Made by a program: the position numbers and the translations under genes. This document shows, one piece after another, positions 27,661 to 36,287 of a stretch of DNA of 64,000 nt. Numbering within the stretch: the stretch's first letter is position 1; each line of letters opens with the position of its first letter. The notes under the pieces are model-generated. The model did no database searches. It was not told where the DNA came from and worked only from the letters and a program-made list of their open reading frames with translations. Source of the DNA: Anaerolineales bacterium (GTDB lineage: Bacteria; Chloroflexota; Anaerolineae; Anaerolineales; UBA11858); assembly GCA_028278545.1 (NCBI GenBank), contig JANQED010000179.1:1-64000 (forward strand), in the 5' to 3' direction.

Positions 27661-29375
27661 GATTTCAAACCAATGATTTCGTACACTTCCAGAGGGTGGC
27701 TTTTGCCCTTGGCAAGGATGGGTTTGGCCGGACGCACATCGATTTGATTCTTTACGTGCTGATAGGCCTTTGTGCTGATGAGGATCTGATTGGAAGCAGC
27801 GTTCTCCTGGATGCGTTTGGCGGTATTGACGCTGTCGCCGATGGCAGAGTAATCGAGGCGTTTTTCTGTGCCGATCAGGCCGAGCACGGCTTCCCCGAAA
27901 TGAATGCCCAGGCCGAAATCGAGTTGCGCGCCGGATGGCAAAACTTGATGGAGGCTCTGGATGGCCTGGCGCATTTCTAAGGCAGCGCGCACTGCCCGGA
28001 GGGTGTGATCGCGTTGGGGGATAGGGGCGTTGAACCAGGCCATGACGGCATCTCCCATGAATTTATCTATGGTGCCTTCTTGCTCGAGGATGGCGTCAGC
28101 AGCAGCGGCCAGGTATTGATTGAGCACGGAAACCAGTTCTTCGGGTGTCAGGTTCTCGCTGTAGCTGGTAAAGCCACGGATATCAGCGAACAAGGTCGTG
28201 ATCTCAACGCGCTGACCGCCCAATTGGACTTTATTGGGGTCAAGCTGTTCGATGACAGCCGGGGAGACCATGCGCCCGAATAGCTGCCGTTGGGCTTCAA
28301 GACGTTTTCTCTCCGTGATATCGTCGAGAACGATAGCAACCCCCTGGGTAGTTTCCTTGGCGTCCTTTAGAGGGGAGAAATTGAGCTGCAAGTTCACCGC
28401 TCCACGTTCAGGCAACGTTGGATTGAGTTCCATGCCGATGATGGTTTCATCGGTGCTTTGTACTTCCTCGATGGGTCGTGTTAAAAAAGTGGCTAAATCA
28501 GGCAGGCTGGTAAGCAGGTCGTTCTGTAGCAGGGTCGATGCTTTACAGGCCAGAATCCGTTCAGCGGCGCGGTTGCAGAGGGTGATCTTGTGCCGGATGT
28601 CAGTGGTGATAACGCCGCTGGCGATGGAGGCGAACACGTTGTCCATCAGGTTTTTCAGTTCGGTCACTTCTGCCAGGGTTTGACGGACAGATTCAAACAG
28701 GCGGGCGTTTTCAATGGCTACGGCTGCCTGGTTGGCAAATGCGGATAGCAGGTCTCTTTCGGAGTTGGTGAACAACCCAGTGCGGATGCGGTTGTCGGCG
28801 TAGATCACGCCGGTGATTTCTTCCTTGACTTTTAAAGGCACGCACAGAATGGAGCGCAGATTATAGGCGATGATGCTGTCTTCCCCTCCAAAGCGGGGGT
28901 CTTCGATAGCATTAGTTGTTACGATGGGTTTCCCCTCTTCGGCGACGCGGTTGATGACGGTACGGCTGATGGCGAAATCTGATTCCTGGATGGACTCTTG
29001 TTCCCAGTTGCGGGCGATGCGCATGTTGAGCACGTGGTTTTCATCGCGCAACATCAAGAAGCCGCGCTCTGCGCCTGTCAGGCGGATGATGGTGTCCATA
29101 ACGATGCGCAGCACCTCGGGGAGATCAAGAGATGAGTTGACGATTTGTCCAATATCCGCCAGGGCGCGCAGGTCCTTGAGTTCCTCCTCAAATTGCGACA
29201 CCTGCTGCCCCAGTCGGGTAATATGATCGGCCAGGCGGGTGAGATTATCGATTGCCTGCGTCAATACCAGGGGGTCTTGTCTTTCGAGCATCTCCCGGAT
29301 TAGATCAATTTGATTGCTAATTTGGAGCAATTGCTGATCTGGGAGCAGTGTTATGGTAGTGGTTTCCTCTTGCAT
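27657..29375 (-). CDS. Class III adenylate cyclase with GAF and PAS domains
   Basis: A 572-aa cytoplasmic signalling enzyme. A coiled-coil-like N-terminus is followed by GAF (about 80-235), PAS (about 240-355) and a cyclase homology domain (about 375-560). Metal Asp residues are in TLFADIRGFTSYSE and KFMGDAVMAWF. The Lys before FMGDAV is the adenine-selecting type, and VNTAKRIQ provides the transition-state Asn and Arg, so ATP to cAMP is expected. The ATG at 29375 has GGAGG upstream; the open frame extends further but is not cyclase-like. It overlaps the downstream nitroreductase by four bases. Confidence 0.9.
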   Translation of the reverse strand: MQEETTTITLLPDQQLLQISNQIDLIREMLERQDPLVLTQAIDNLTRLADHITRLGQQVSQFEEELKDLRALADIGQIVNSSLDLPEVLRIVMDTIIRLTGAERGFLMLRDENHVLNMRIARNWEQESIQESDFAISRTVINRVAEEGKPIVTTNAIEDPRFGGEDSIIAYNLRSILCVPLKVKEEITGVIYADNRIRTGLFTNSERDLLSAFANQAAVAIENARLFESVRQTLAEVTELKNLMDNVFASIASGVITTDIRHKITLCNRAAERILACKASTLLQNDLLTSLPDLATFLTRPIEEVQSTDETIIGMELNPTLPERGAVNLQLNFSPLKDAKETTQGVAIVLDDITERKRLEAQRQLFGRMVSPAVIEQLDPNKVQLGGQRVEITTLFADIRGFTSYSENLTPEELVSVLNQYLAAAADAILEQEGTIDKFMGDAVMAWFNAPIPQRDHTLRAVRAALEMRQAIQSLHQVLPSGAQLDFGLGIHFGEAVLGLIGTEKRLDYSAIGDSVNTAKRIQENAASNQILISTKAYQHVKNQIDVRPAKPILAKGKSHPLEVYEIIGLKS

Positions 29376-29594
29376 GGTGCCTCCTTGCGGTGGCGTTTGG
29401 GGTAGCTGGATTTTCTTCTCAACTATCCCCACAAACCGGTGTCTGGTGCCCCAAGCTCTTTTTGGAAGAGCAGGAGGACCGCGACGGGTCGGTTTTGTGC
29501 GTGTTTTATAGTGTACCCCAAGATATTGCCCTTTTCCAAGCAAATTAACTGGATCGGACTTAGATAAGCGTCATTGATAGATATGATAATTATA

Positions 29595-29617
29595 GATAAG
29601 TATTACTGAAACTTATC
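29595..29617. promoter_or_regulatory. Inverted repeat in the cyclase-nuoA divergent region
   Basis: GATAAGT (29595-29601) and ACTTATC (29611-29617) form a symmetric site with a nine-base spacer, about 30 bases upstream of the proposed nuoA -10 box. The surrounding 60 bases repeat GATAAG-like words. It looks like an operator, but the regulator is unknown and it does not match the Rex consensus. Confidence 0.4.
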
Positions 29618-29647
29618 GAATATATGCCTATTCACATCAAACTTCTA

Positions 29648-29656
29648 TGGTACAAT
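29648..29656 (+). promoter_or_regulatory. Extended -10 promoter for nuoA
   Basis: TGGTACAAT fits an extended -10 (TGn plus TACAAT). No clear -35 box is seen. It would give a leader of about 85 bases before the nuoA ATG. The -10 word is the same as in two better promoters in the window (39344 and 59998). Confidence 0.45.
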
Positions 29657-29748
29657 TTTCCCCGCTGTGTCGCGATGATGTGACAGGCACTTTTTATGCT
29701 GGTAACAAGCTTATTTTCGAGGGCAGTGTAGATTTAGAAGGAGTAATT

Positions 29749-30105
29749 ATGCTCGACAACTGGCTTTATATTGGTCTTTTCATTATTGTTGCTTTATTCA
29801 TTCCGGCGGTCGCTGTTCTTTTGCCAAGGTTGATTGGCCCTCGAAAACCCAATGCGATCAAACAAGAAATCTATGAATGTGGTATCGAAACCGTGGGTGA
29901 TGCCTGGGTGCAGTTTAAAGTTCAGTACTATATCTTCGCCCTGGTATTCCTGATTTTTGACATCGAAATGATCTTTTTGTTTCCCTGGGCGGTTGCCTTC
30001 GATAAGCTGCCGCTCTTTGCTGTGATGGAGGGGGTCCTGTTCATCATGATTCTGTTGGTTGGTTTAGTATATCTCTGGCGCAAGGGTGCGCTGGAATGGG
30101 CATAA
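29749..30105 (+). CDS. nuoA: NADH-quinone oxidoreductase subunit A
   Basis: NuoA is a three-helix membrane subunit at the junction of the two arms of complex I. The 118-aa protein shows KQEIYECGIETVGDAWVQF (the conserved YECG loop) and FALVFLIFDIEMIFLFPWA with the conserved acidic pair. The ATG at 29749 has AGAAGGAG just upstream; an open frame reaching 29647 is not family-like. Unusually, nuoBCD do not follow; a terminator-like hairpin and then nuoH do. Confidence 0.94.
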   Translation: MLDNWLYIGLFIIVALFIPAVAVLLPRLIGPRKPNAIKQEIYECGIETVGDAWVQFKVQYYIFALVFLIFDIEMIFLFPWAVAFDKLPLFAVMEGVLFIMILLVGLVYLWRKGALEWA

Positions 30106-30109
30106 AAGT

Positions 30110-30141
30110 GGCTGAAGGAATTTTCCTCAGCCCTTTTATTT
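30110..30141 (+). terminator. Terminator-like hairpin between nuoA and nuoH
   Basis: GGCTGAAGGA (30110-30119) pairs, with one bulge, with TCCTCAGCC (30124-30132). It is followed by CTTTTATTT. The upstream AAAA extends the stem against the T-run. This is an intrinsic-terminator-like structure between two complex I genes and may attenuate transcription into nuoH. Confidence 0.65.
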
Positions 30142-30192
30142 GTTAGGAAAGAAACACGAGAGAATGAAACCTCGTTTCAGGAGATATAACGA

Positions 30193-31398
30193 ATGAGTGA
30201 TCCGATTAATCTGATTTCTCAGTGGTTTGCCAATTTGCTGCTAAGTTGGGGCTTGGCGGAGGGTCTTGTGAAGGTGATTTCATCGGCCATCGGCGCGGCG
30301 ATTGTGGCTACCTTGGGTTTGGTGACTGTGATTGCTTTAATTTGGGTTGAACGCAAAATCGCTGGCCGTTTGCAGGACCGCCTAGGCCCCAATCGAGCAG
30401 GCCCGTTTGGATTGTTGCAGCCCTTCGCCGATATTATCAAGATCTTCACCAAAGAGATCACCACCCCGAATGGTGCCGACAAAGTTGCCTTCAATATCGC
30501 CCCCGTTTTGGCGATGGCTTCAGTGCTGCTGATCTGGGCCGTGATCCCCTTTGCGGCTACGGTGGTGGGGACGAACATCAATGTCGGCGTTTTGTATATA
30601 GTGGCTGTTGGATCTTTTGGTATCGTTGCCGTTTTGATGGCCGGCTGGTCCTCGAACAACAAATTCGCCTTGTTGGGAGCCTTCCGTGCTGTGGCCCAGA
30701 TGGTCTCGTATGAGATTCCCATGGTGATCGCTTTGTTGGTGCCAGTTCTGTTGGCCCGATCCATGGGGATGAACGACATTGTAGCTGCTCAAACACCCTG
30801 GTTCATTGTCATAGCTCCATTGGCGGCTTTGATCTTTTTGATCACTTCGATGGCGGAGGTCGGTCGTGCCCCCTTCGATCTTATAGAGGCCGAATCGGAG
30901 ATTGTGGCTGGTTTCCATACCGAATATTCGGGGATGGGCTTTGGCATGTTCTACGTCAGTGAGTTCCTGCACGTCTGGACGGTGGGCGCTTTGATGGCGA
31001 CCTTCTTCTTTGGGGGGTGGAGCGGCCCCGGTGCTGAGAATCTGCCCATTCTGGGGATCGTTTACTTCTATATTAAGACCTTCATCGGGTATTTTCTGGT
31101 GACCTGGATCCGTCTCTCATTGCCTCGCATCCGGATCGATCAACTCCTGGCCTTTAACTGGAAGTTCCTGACGCCATTGGCTTTAGTGATATTGATCGCC
31201 ACCGCGATCGTCGACAAAGCTCTCGAAATAGCCGGTGTGGAACGATGGGGATATGCTCTGATCATGCTGGCTGTCAATTTGTTCATTGGCTGGGTCACGA
31301 TTCTGATCCTCAAGGCCGTAGAACCCAGGCGAAAACGCCAGCGGGTTGAATTCGCGCCGCGCCCTGTGGCCGTGGCCCCAAAAACCCCTGATAGCTGA
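30193..31398 (+). CDS. nuoH: NADH-quinone oxidoreductase subunit H
   Basis: NuoH forms the quinone chamber with the peripheral arm. The 401-aa protein has about eight membrane segments and the family motifs ERKIAGRLQDRLGPNRAGP, LQPFADIIKIFTKE, EVGRAPFDLIEAESEIVAGF, TEYSGM and LPRIRIDQLLAFNWK. The C-terminal 25 residues are a basic, proline-rich tail. AGGAGATAT lies upstream of the ATG. It starts the nuoHJKLMMN run. The 23S-type ferredoxin subunit NuoI that often follows nuoH is absent here. Confidence 0.96.
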   Translation: MSDPINLISQWFANLLLSWGLAEGLVKVISSAIGAAIVATLGLVTVIALIWVERKIAGRLQDRLGPNRAGPFGLLQPFADIIKIFTKEITTPNGADKVAFNIAPVLAMASVLLIWAVIPFAATVVGTNINVGVLYIVAVGSFGIVAVLMAGWSSNNKFALLGAFRAVAQMVSYEIPMVIALLVPVLLARSMGMNDIVAAQTPWFIVIAPLAALIFLITSMAEVGRAPFDLIEAESEIVAGFHTEYSGMGFGMFYVSEFLHVWTVGALMATFFFGGWSGPGAENLPILGIVYFYIKTFIGYFLVTWIRLSLPRIRIDQLLAFNWKFLTPLALVILIATAIVDKALEIAGVERWGYALIMLAVNLFIGWVTILILKAVEPRRKRQRVEFAPRPVAVAPKTPDS

Positions 31399-31434
31399 TA
31401 ACTTATAGCAGGCAATGGATATTGGAGTGCGCAC

Positions 31435-31941
31435 ATGAGTGGTCTTGAAATTATCTTTTTGATCGTCGCTGGGGTGACTCTGCTGGCGTCACTGTTTGTG
31501 GTCACGACACCGAACCTTGTTCATGCGGCCTTATGGTTGATCCTGGCCCTTTTCGGTGTCGCGGCGGCTTTTGTGTTGCTGAATGCGGCCTTTCTGGCCG
31601 TAGTACAGGTGCTGGTTTATATCGGTGCTATCGCTGTCTTGATGATCTTCGCCATCATGCTCACCCGCAGAGTGATGAAAGACAGCGGCCCGCAGACCAA
31701 TGCCAATTGGGTCTGGGCAGCGTTGCTCGGCCTGTTGCTCTTCGCCGGGTTGACCTTTGTGCTGATCAATTCCGGCGCAGAGCAGGCCTCTTTGCCGGCT
31801 TTGGCCCTCGATGCAGACCCTATAGCGCAATTAGGGCAAGAATTGGTTTCCCCGAACGCCTATGTGATCCCCTTCGAGCTGGCCTCGGTGCTGCTGCTGG
31901 CAGCGATGATCGGCGCCATCGTCGTGGCCTGGAAGAAATGA
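31435..31941 (+). CDS. nuoJ: NADH-quinone oxidoreductase subunit J
   Basis: A 168-aa membrane subunit with five predicted helices. Conserved features are NLVHAALWLILALFGVAAAFVLL and the helix VVQVLVYIGAIAVLMIFAIMLT, whose pi-bulge is linked to the proton path. It lies 36 bases after nuoH. A small hairpin (AGACAA/TTGTCT, 31975-32012) sits in the 91-base gap before nuoK. Confidence 0.94.
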   Translation: MSGLEIIFLIVAGVTLLASLFVVTTPNLVHAALWLILALFGVAAAFVLLNAAFLAVVQVLVYIGAIAVLMIFAIMLTRRVMKDSGPQTNANWVWAALLGLLLFAGLTFVLINSGAEQASLPALALDADPIAQLGQELVSPNAYVIPFELASVLLLAAMIGAIVVAWKK

Positions 31942-32032
31942 TCAGGAGCAGACGAGTCAACTGGGTCAATAGATAGACAAGGTTCGCACCTGTATCTTGG
32001 TGTGTTTTGTCTGCCCAAAGTAGGAGTACGAA

Positions 32033-32341
32033 ATGGTTTCATTATCCTGGTATCTCATATTCGCGGCGGCCCTTTTTTCCATCGGGTTGTATGGCGTGTT
32101 AGCCCGTAAGAATGCCATTGCCATTTTGATGGGCATCGAGCTGATGCTCAACGCCGTCAATATCAACCTGGTGGCTTTCTGGCGCTACGGTGACCTGGCC
32201 AATATCGCCGGTCAGGCTTTTGCGGTGATCGTTTTCGCGGTTGCCGCCGCTGAGGTAGCTGTCGGTTTGGCTTTAGTGATCTCCCTCTATCGTCGCCGTA
32301 ATACGGTGGCTGCGGATGAGATCAATTTGATGAAGTGGTGA
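32033..32341 (+). CDS. nuoK: NADH-quinone oxidoreductase subunit K
   Basis: A 102-aa three-helix antiporter-like subunit. The conserved membrane Glu in MGIELMLNAVNINLVAF and the second Glu in AVAAAEVAVGLALVI are both present, as needed for proton translocation. GTAGGAGTACGAA lies upstream of the ATG. It is followed by a 131-base gap containing a large imperfect inverted repeat before nuoL. Confidence 0.95.
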   Translation: MVSLSWYLIFAAALFSIGLYGVLARKNAIAILMGIELMLNAVNINLVAFWRYGDLANIAGQAFAVIVFAVAAAEVAVGLALVISLYRRRNTVAADEINLMKW

Positions 32342-32367
32342 GAGGAGTGGGTAGGATACATGTAGGC

Positions 32368-32439
32368 AAGTATACAGGTATACAAGTAGCTGAAGTCGTT
32401 GGCCCTTGTCTACCTGGATACTTGTTTACCTGTATACTT
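32368..32439. repeat. Large near-perfect inverted repeat between nuoK and nuoL
   Basis: Two 21-base arms at 32368-32388 and 32419-32439 are reverse complements with one mismatch, separated by 30 bases. Core words are AGTATACAGGTATAC and ACCTGTATACTT. The right side also repeats TACCTGgATACTTgt and TACCTGtATACTTat in tandem. It looks like a small mobile or palindromic element inserted within the operon. Confidence 0.65.
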
Positions 32440-32472
32440 ATTTAGATATTCACTCTTCACAAGAGGTAATTT

Positions 32473-34653
32473 ATGACAACAGAACTTTTGATTTGGTTGA
32501 TCCCTCTTCCCCCGTTATTGGCCTTTTTCCTGATTGTGCTTTTCACGAATCGCAGGAAGGCATTGAGCCACACAATTGCTGTCGGCGCAGCCTTGCTGTC
32601 CTGGGGGGGGAGCATGGTCGTGTTCTGGCGGGCTTTGCAAGAAGGCGCTCATCATTTGGGCGCACACCCTTTCGAATCTGCGATTGATTGGCTGCCAACG
32701 GGGGGTTCCTGGTTTCGCATTGGTGTGCTGATAGATCCCTTGGGCGCTGCGGTGCTCTTCTTTGTTGCCTGGACCGTCTTGATGATCTTCCTTTATAGTG
32801 TTGGTTATCATAATTTTGGCCAACCCAAGGGTGATCACGACCGGGCGGGTCTGCCGCCCCATGGGGCCACCGTCGAAGATGAGCATGGGCACAAACATAC
32901 CGTCCCATCCATCGAGCCGATGTACTCCCGCTTTTTCGCCTTTATCGGTTTATTTGCCTTCGGGATGTACACCCTGGTGGTCTCCGATAACTTGCTGACC
33001 CTCTTCGTGGGCTGGGAGATCATGGGCTTGTGTTCTTATCTTTTGATCGGTTTCTGGTACGGCAAGAAGTCTGCCAGGGCAGCCATGATCAAAGCATTCA
33101 TCACCACTCGTGTTGGTGATGTTTTTATGCTCCTGGGTATAGCCTATCTCTATGCTGCCACGGGGACGCTCAATTTTCGGGCCATCTTCACTGAAGAGGT
33201 TTTGCATCACCTGGCAGCCGAGCCCTCGGGGTTCTTTGGTCTCTCGGCCGCCGGGTTGATTGGCATCCTGCTCTTCATCGGCACGGTCGGGAAATCGGCC
33301 CAGTTTCCGCTGCATGTCTGGCTGCCGGATGCCATGGAAGGCCCCACGCCCGTTTCGGCCATGATCCATGCCGCCACCATGGTTTCTGCGGGCGTCTATA
33401 TGGTCATCCGAATCTTCCCGCTGCTCTCGGCTGGCGCTGAGCACGGTCATCTGACCACGGCGATGAATGCCATGGCCTTTATCGGCGCTTTCACAGCCCT
33501 TTTCGCTGCGACCATCGCCATCGCCCAGAATGATATCAAGCGCGTGTTGGCCTATTCGACCATTTCGCAGCTTGGATATATGATCGCCGCTTTAGGCATC
33601 GGCGCTTATGTGGCCGCCACTTTTCACCTGGTCACCCATGCTTTCTTCAAGGCCTTGTTGTTCTTAGGTTCAGGTTCGGTGATCCACGGTGTGGAGCATG
33701 GCGTACTGCATACCGACGATCACGTTGACCCGCAGGATATGTTCAATATGGGCGGCCTGCGCAGGAAGATGCCGCTCACCTTTTGGACGTTCTTGATCGG
33801 TGGTTTTGCCCTCTCTGGGTTCCCCATCTTGACGGCGGGTTTCTGGTCCAAGGACGAGATCTTGGCCGATGCCTTCGGGCATGGGCACATGGCGGTCTTC
33901 ATTACGCTGGCTGTTGCCGCTTTCCTGACAGCCTTTTACACCATGCGGCAGATCACCCTGTCCTTCTTTGGAGAACCTCGCACCAAGGCAGCTGAGCACG
34001 CTCATGAGACCCCCTGGACGATGACCACGCCATTGGTGATCCTGGCGGTCTTCGCCATCGGTTATGGCTGGGTGGGTATCCCGGAACAATTCCCAGGTAT
34101 CGGCGGGCTGATCCCCAACTGGTTCCACGATTGGGTTGGCAGCACGCTGCTGCATCACCCCAAGGCCGTGGAATTCAATATCGTCCCGCTGCTGACCTCC
34201 CTGGGGGTGGCGCTGGGCGGTTTGTTCTTTGGCTGGCTGGTTTACCGAAATATTGAAGCCGGACAGGAAGACCCGCTCAAGAAGCCCCTCGGCCCTATTT
34301 ACACTTTGCTGCAGAACAAATACTACATCGATGAGTTGTACGATCTGGTCTTCGTCAAGCCCGCCATGTGGATCTCTGAAACCCTCTCTTACCAGTGGAT
34401 GGACCGGGGCTTGATTGATGGTATCTTGCACACCTTCTCCAGGGCGGCTTATGCGCTGGGCGGGGTTTTCCGCAATTATATCGATATGCCGATTATCAAC
34501 GGCTTTGGCGACTTTGTTGGCGAAGGCGTCAAGAAGCTTGGCCGGGCCTTCCGCGTGATCCAGACCGGACGGGTGCAGCAATATATGGTCATTGCCCTGG
34601 TATTGGCATTCGGCACGTTGTTCTACTACTTGTACAACTGGATGATTCCTTAG
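32473..34653 (+). CDS. nuoL: NADH-quinone oxidoreductase subunit L
   Basis: The distal antiporter-like pump, 726 aa, longer than E. coli NuoL (613). Key residues are present: the TM5 Glu in LFVGWEIMGLCSYLLIG, the TM7 Lys in GKSAQFPLHVWLPDAMEGPTP and later Lys/His in the C-terminal half-channel. A His/Glu-rich loop (HGATVEDEHGHKHT, about 135-148) is inserted between early helices. The C-terminus carries the lateral helix and a final anchor. A longer lateral helix would be expected if the complex has two NuoM subunits; that needs alignment. Confidence 0.95.
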   Translation: MTTELLIWLIPLPPLLAFFLIVLFTNRRKALSHTIAVGAALLSWGGSMVVFWRALQEGAHHLGAHPFESAIDWLPTGGSWFRIGVLIDPLGAAVLFFVAWTVLMIFLYSVGYHNFGQPKGDHDRAGLPPHGATVEDEHGHKHTVPSIEPMYSRFFAFIGLFAFGMYTLVVSDNLLTLFVGWEIMGLCSYLLIGFWYGKKSARAAMIKAFITTRVGDVFMLLGIAYLYAATGTLNFRAIFTEEVLHHLAAEPSGFFGLSAAGLIGILLFIGTVGKSAQFPLHVWLPDAMEGPTPVSAMIHAATMVSAGVYMVIRIFPLLSAGAEHGHLTTAMNAMAFIGAFTALFAATIAIAQNDIKRVLAYSTISQLGYMIAALGIGAYVAATFHLVTHAFFKALLFLGSGSVIHGVEHGVLHTDDHVDPQDMFNMGGLRRKMPLTFWTFLIGGFALSGFPILTAGFWSKDEILADAFGHGHMAVFITLAVAAFLTAFYTMRQITLSFFGEPRTKAAEHAHETPWTMTTPLVILAVFAIGYGWVGIPEQFPGIGGLIPNWFHDWVGSTLLHHPKAVEFNIVPLLTSLGVALGGLFFGWLVYRNIEAGQEDPLKKPLGPIYTLLQNKYYIDELYDLVFVKPAMWISETLSYQWMDRGLIDGILHTFSRAAYALGGVFRNYIDMPIINGFGDFVGEGVKKLGRAFRVIQTGRVQQYMVIALVLAFGTLFYYLYNWMIP

Positions 34654-34668
34654 GATCAGGAGCAAAAT

Positions 34669-36237
34669 ATGGAATTTATCTCTAGTAACCTACTTACGCT
34701 GATCCTCTTCTTGCCCGTTCTGTCGGCGCTGGTCGTGGCACTGCTGCCCAGCGAAGAAAAGAAATTGATCCGCTGGGTAGCGCTGATCGCCAGCTTCCTC
34801 CCCCTGGCTCTCACCCTGTTTTTGTGGTTTGAGTTTGACGCCTCGAAAGCGGGCTTCCAATTTGAGCAGCAAGTTACCTGGTTCGAGGCGATTAACTCCT
34901 CGTACCACCTGGGCGTAGACGGCGTCTCCCTGACCATGGTCTTGTTGACCACATTGCTGACGCCGCTGTGCATTTTGGCCTCCTTCAGCATTGAAGACCG
35001 TGTAAAGGGCTATATGGCCTTATTCTTGATGTTGGAAACGGGTATGCTGGGCGTTTTCCTCTCCCTGGATCTGTTGCTCTTCTTCGTCTTCTGGGAGATC
35101 GGCCTTGTCCCCATGTACTTCCTGATCAACCAGTGGGGCAGCGAGAAAGGCGAGCGTGAATTGTGGGGCGGTGTGAAGGTCAAAGCCCGCACTTACGCCT
35201 CTTTCAAGTTCATGATCTACACCATGGCCGGTTCACTGGGCTTGCTCCTGGCGGTACAGCTCATTGGTGTGGTAGCGGGCACATTTGACCTGACTCAGTT
35301 GTTCCAAATCTGGCCGACGCTCACCACCCTGGACAACATCGGCCCTCTGGGACTTTCTGTTGGCACCGTCAAAGTGATCGTCTTCTGGGCCTTTGTGATC
35401 GCTTTCGCGCTCAAGGTGCCGGTATGGCCGTTCCACACCTGGCTGCCCGATGCACATACCGAAGCCCCCACCGCCGGCTCGATGATCCTGGCGGGTGTGC
35501 TGCTGAAACTGGGAGCTTATGGCTTCCTGCGCCTGGTTTTGCCGCTCTTCCCCGCAGAGGCGAAGACCTATGCTGGTGCTCTGGCGTTCCTGGCTACCAT
35601 GGCGATCATCTTTGGTGCCTTTTCCTCCTTCGGTCAGAGCGATTTCAAACGCCTGGTGGCCTATTCTTCGGTCAACCACATGGGCTTCGTTGTGCTGGGC
35701 ATTGCTGCGGCAGCTTATGCCGCCGGGACGGATCACGCCACCATCGCCATGAACGGCGCCGTTTTGCAGATGTTCAATCACGGGCTTTCAGCCGCGGGGA
35801 TGTTCTTTCTGGTTGGTGTGATCTACGAACGTACCCACACCCGCAACCTGGATGATTTTGGCGGTTTGTTCCCTTTGGTGCCCGTTTACGGCGGCATTTT
35901 GATCTTTACCTCGATGGCTTCTTTAGGATTGCCTGGCTTGAACGGCTTCATTTCCGAGTTCCTGGTGGTGCGAGGCGCCTGGCCGGTCTTCACCGTGTAC
36001 ACTGCCCTGGGCATGATTGGCCTGCTGTTTACCGGCGCGTACATCCTCAAAGGGATCAAACAGGTCTTGCACGGCCCGCTCAACGAGCAGTGGGCCTTTG
36101 GGGAGCATCTGCTGACCGACATCAGGCCGCGCGAGATTTTCGTTATGGCCCCGCTGATGGTGCTGATGTTGTGGTTGGGTGTATGGCCCGCTTGGTTGCT
36201 GGATGTGATCAACCGGGCGGTAGAGGTGCTATTTTAG
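34669..36237 (+). CDS. nuoM: NADH-quinone oxidoreductase subunit M, first copy
   Basis: A 522-aa antiporter-like proton-pumping subunit with about 14 helices. It retains the canonical residues: E143 in FWEIGLVPMYFL, K249 in LKVPVWPFHTWLPDAHTEAPT, the TM8 Lys in GVLLKLGAYG and the TM12 Glu in GLNGFISEFLVV. The start is preceded by CAGGAGCAAAAT, and the gap after nuoL is 15 bases. It is followed by a second, more divergent nuoM. Confidence 0.95.
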   Translation: MEFISSNLLTLILFLPVLSALVVALLPSEEKKLIRWVALIASFLPLALTLFLWFEFDASKAGFQFEQQVTWFEAINSSYHLGVDGVSLTMVLLTTLLTPLCILASFSIEDRVKGYMALFLMLETGMLGVFLSLDLLLFFVFWEIGLVPMYFLINQWGSEKGERELWGGVKVKARTYASFKFMIYTMAGSLGLLLAVQLIGVVAGTFDLTQLFQIWPTLTTLDNIGPLGLSVGTVKVIVFWAFVIAFALKVPVWPFHTWLPDAHTEAPTAGSMILAGVLLKLGAYGFLRLVLPLFPAEAKTYAGALAFLATMAIIFGAFSSFGQSDFKRLVAYSSVNHMGFVVLGIAAAAYAAGTDHATIAMNGAVLQMFNHGLSAAGMFFLVGVIYERTHTRNLDDFGGLFPLVPVYGGILIFTSMASLGLPGLNGFISEFLVVRGAWPVFTVYTALGMIGLLFTGAYILKGIKQVLHGPLNEQWAFGEHLLTDIRPREIFVMAPLMVLMLWLGVWPAWLLDVINRAVEVLF

Positions 36238-36239
36238 GG

Positions 36240-36272
36240 CGTTCTAACGTGAAAACGTTGAACGTTAGAACG
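36240..36272. repeat. Perfect 11-bp inverted repeat between the two nuoM genes
   Basis: CGTTCTAACGT (36240-36250) and ACGTTAGAACG (36262-36272) flank an 11-base loop. ACGT recurs four times at 7-8-base spacing. The element fills almost all of the 50-base gap. It has no T-run and may be a dispersed palindrome or an mRNA stem-loop. Confidence 0.6.
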
Positions 36273-36287
36273 TTGCTGAGGTGACAC

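Noticed and set aside
29544-29748. A Rex site upstream of nuoA
   Set aside because: TTCACAT occurs near 29632, but the left half-site at the required spacing does not match.
33670-34665. A 331-codon open frame on the minus strand
   Set aside because: It lies opposite nuoL, whose coding frame is strongly conserved; the antisense peptide shows no family pattern.
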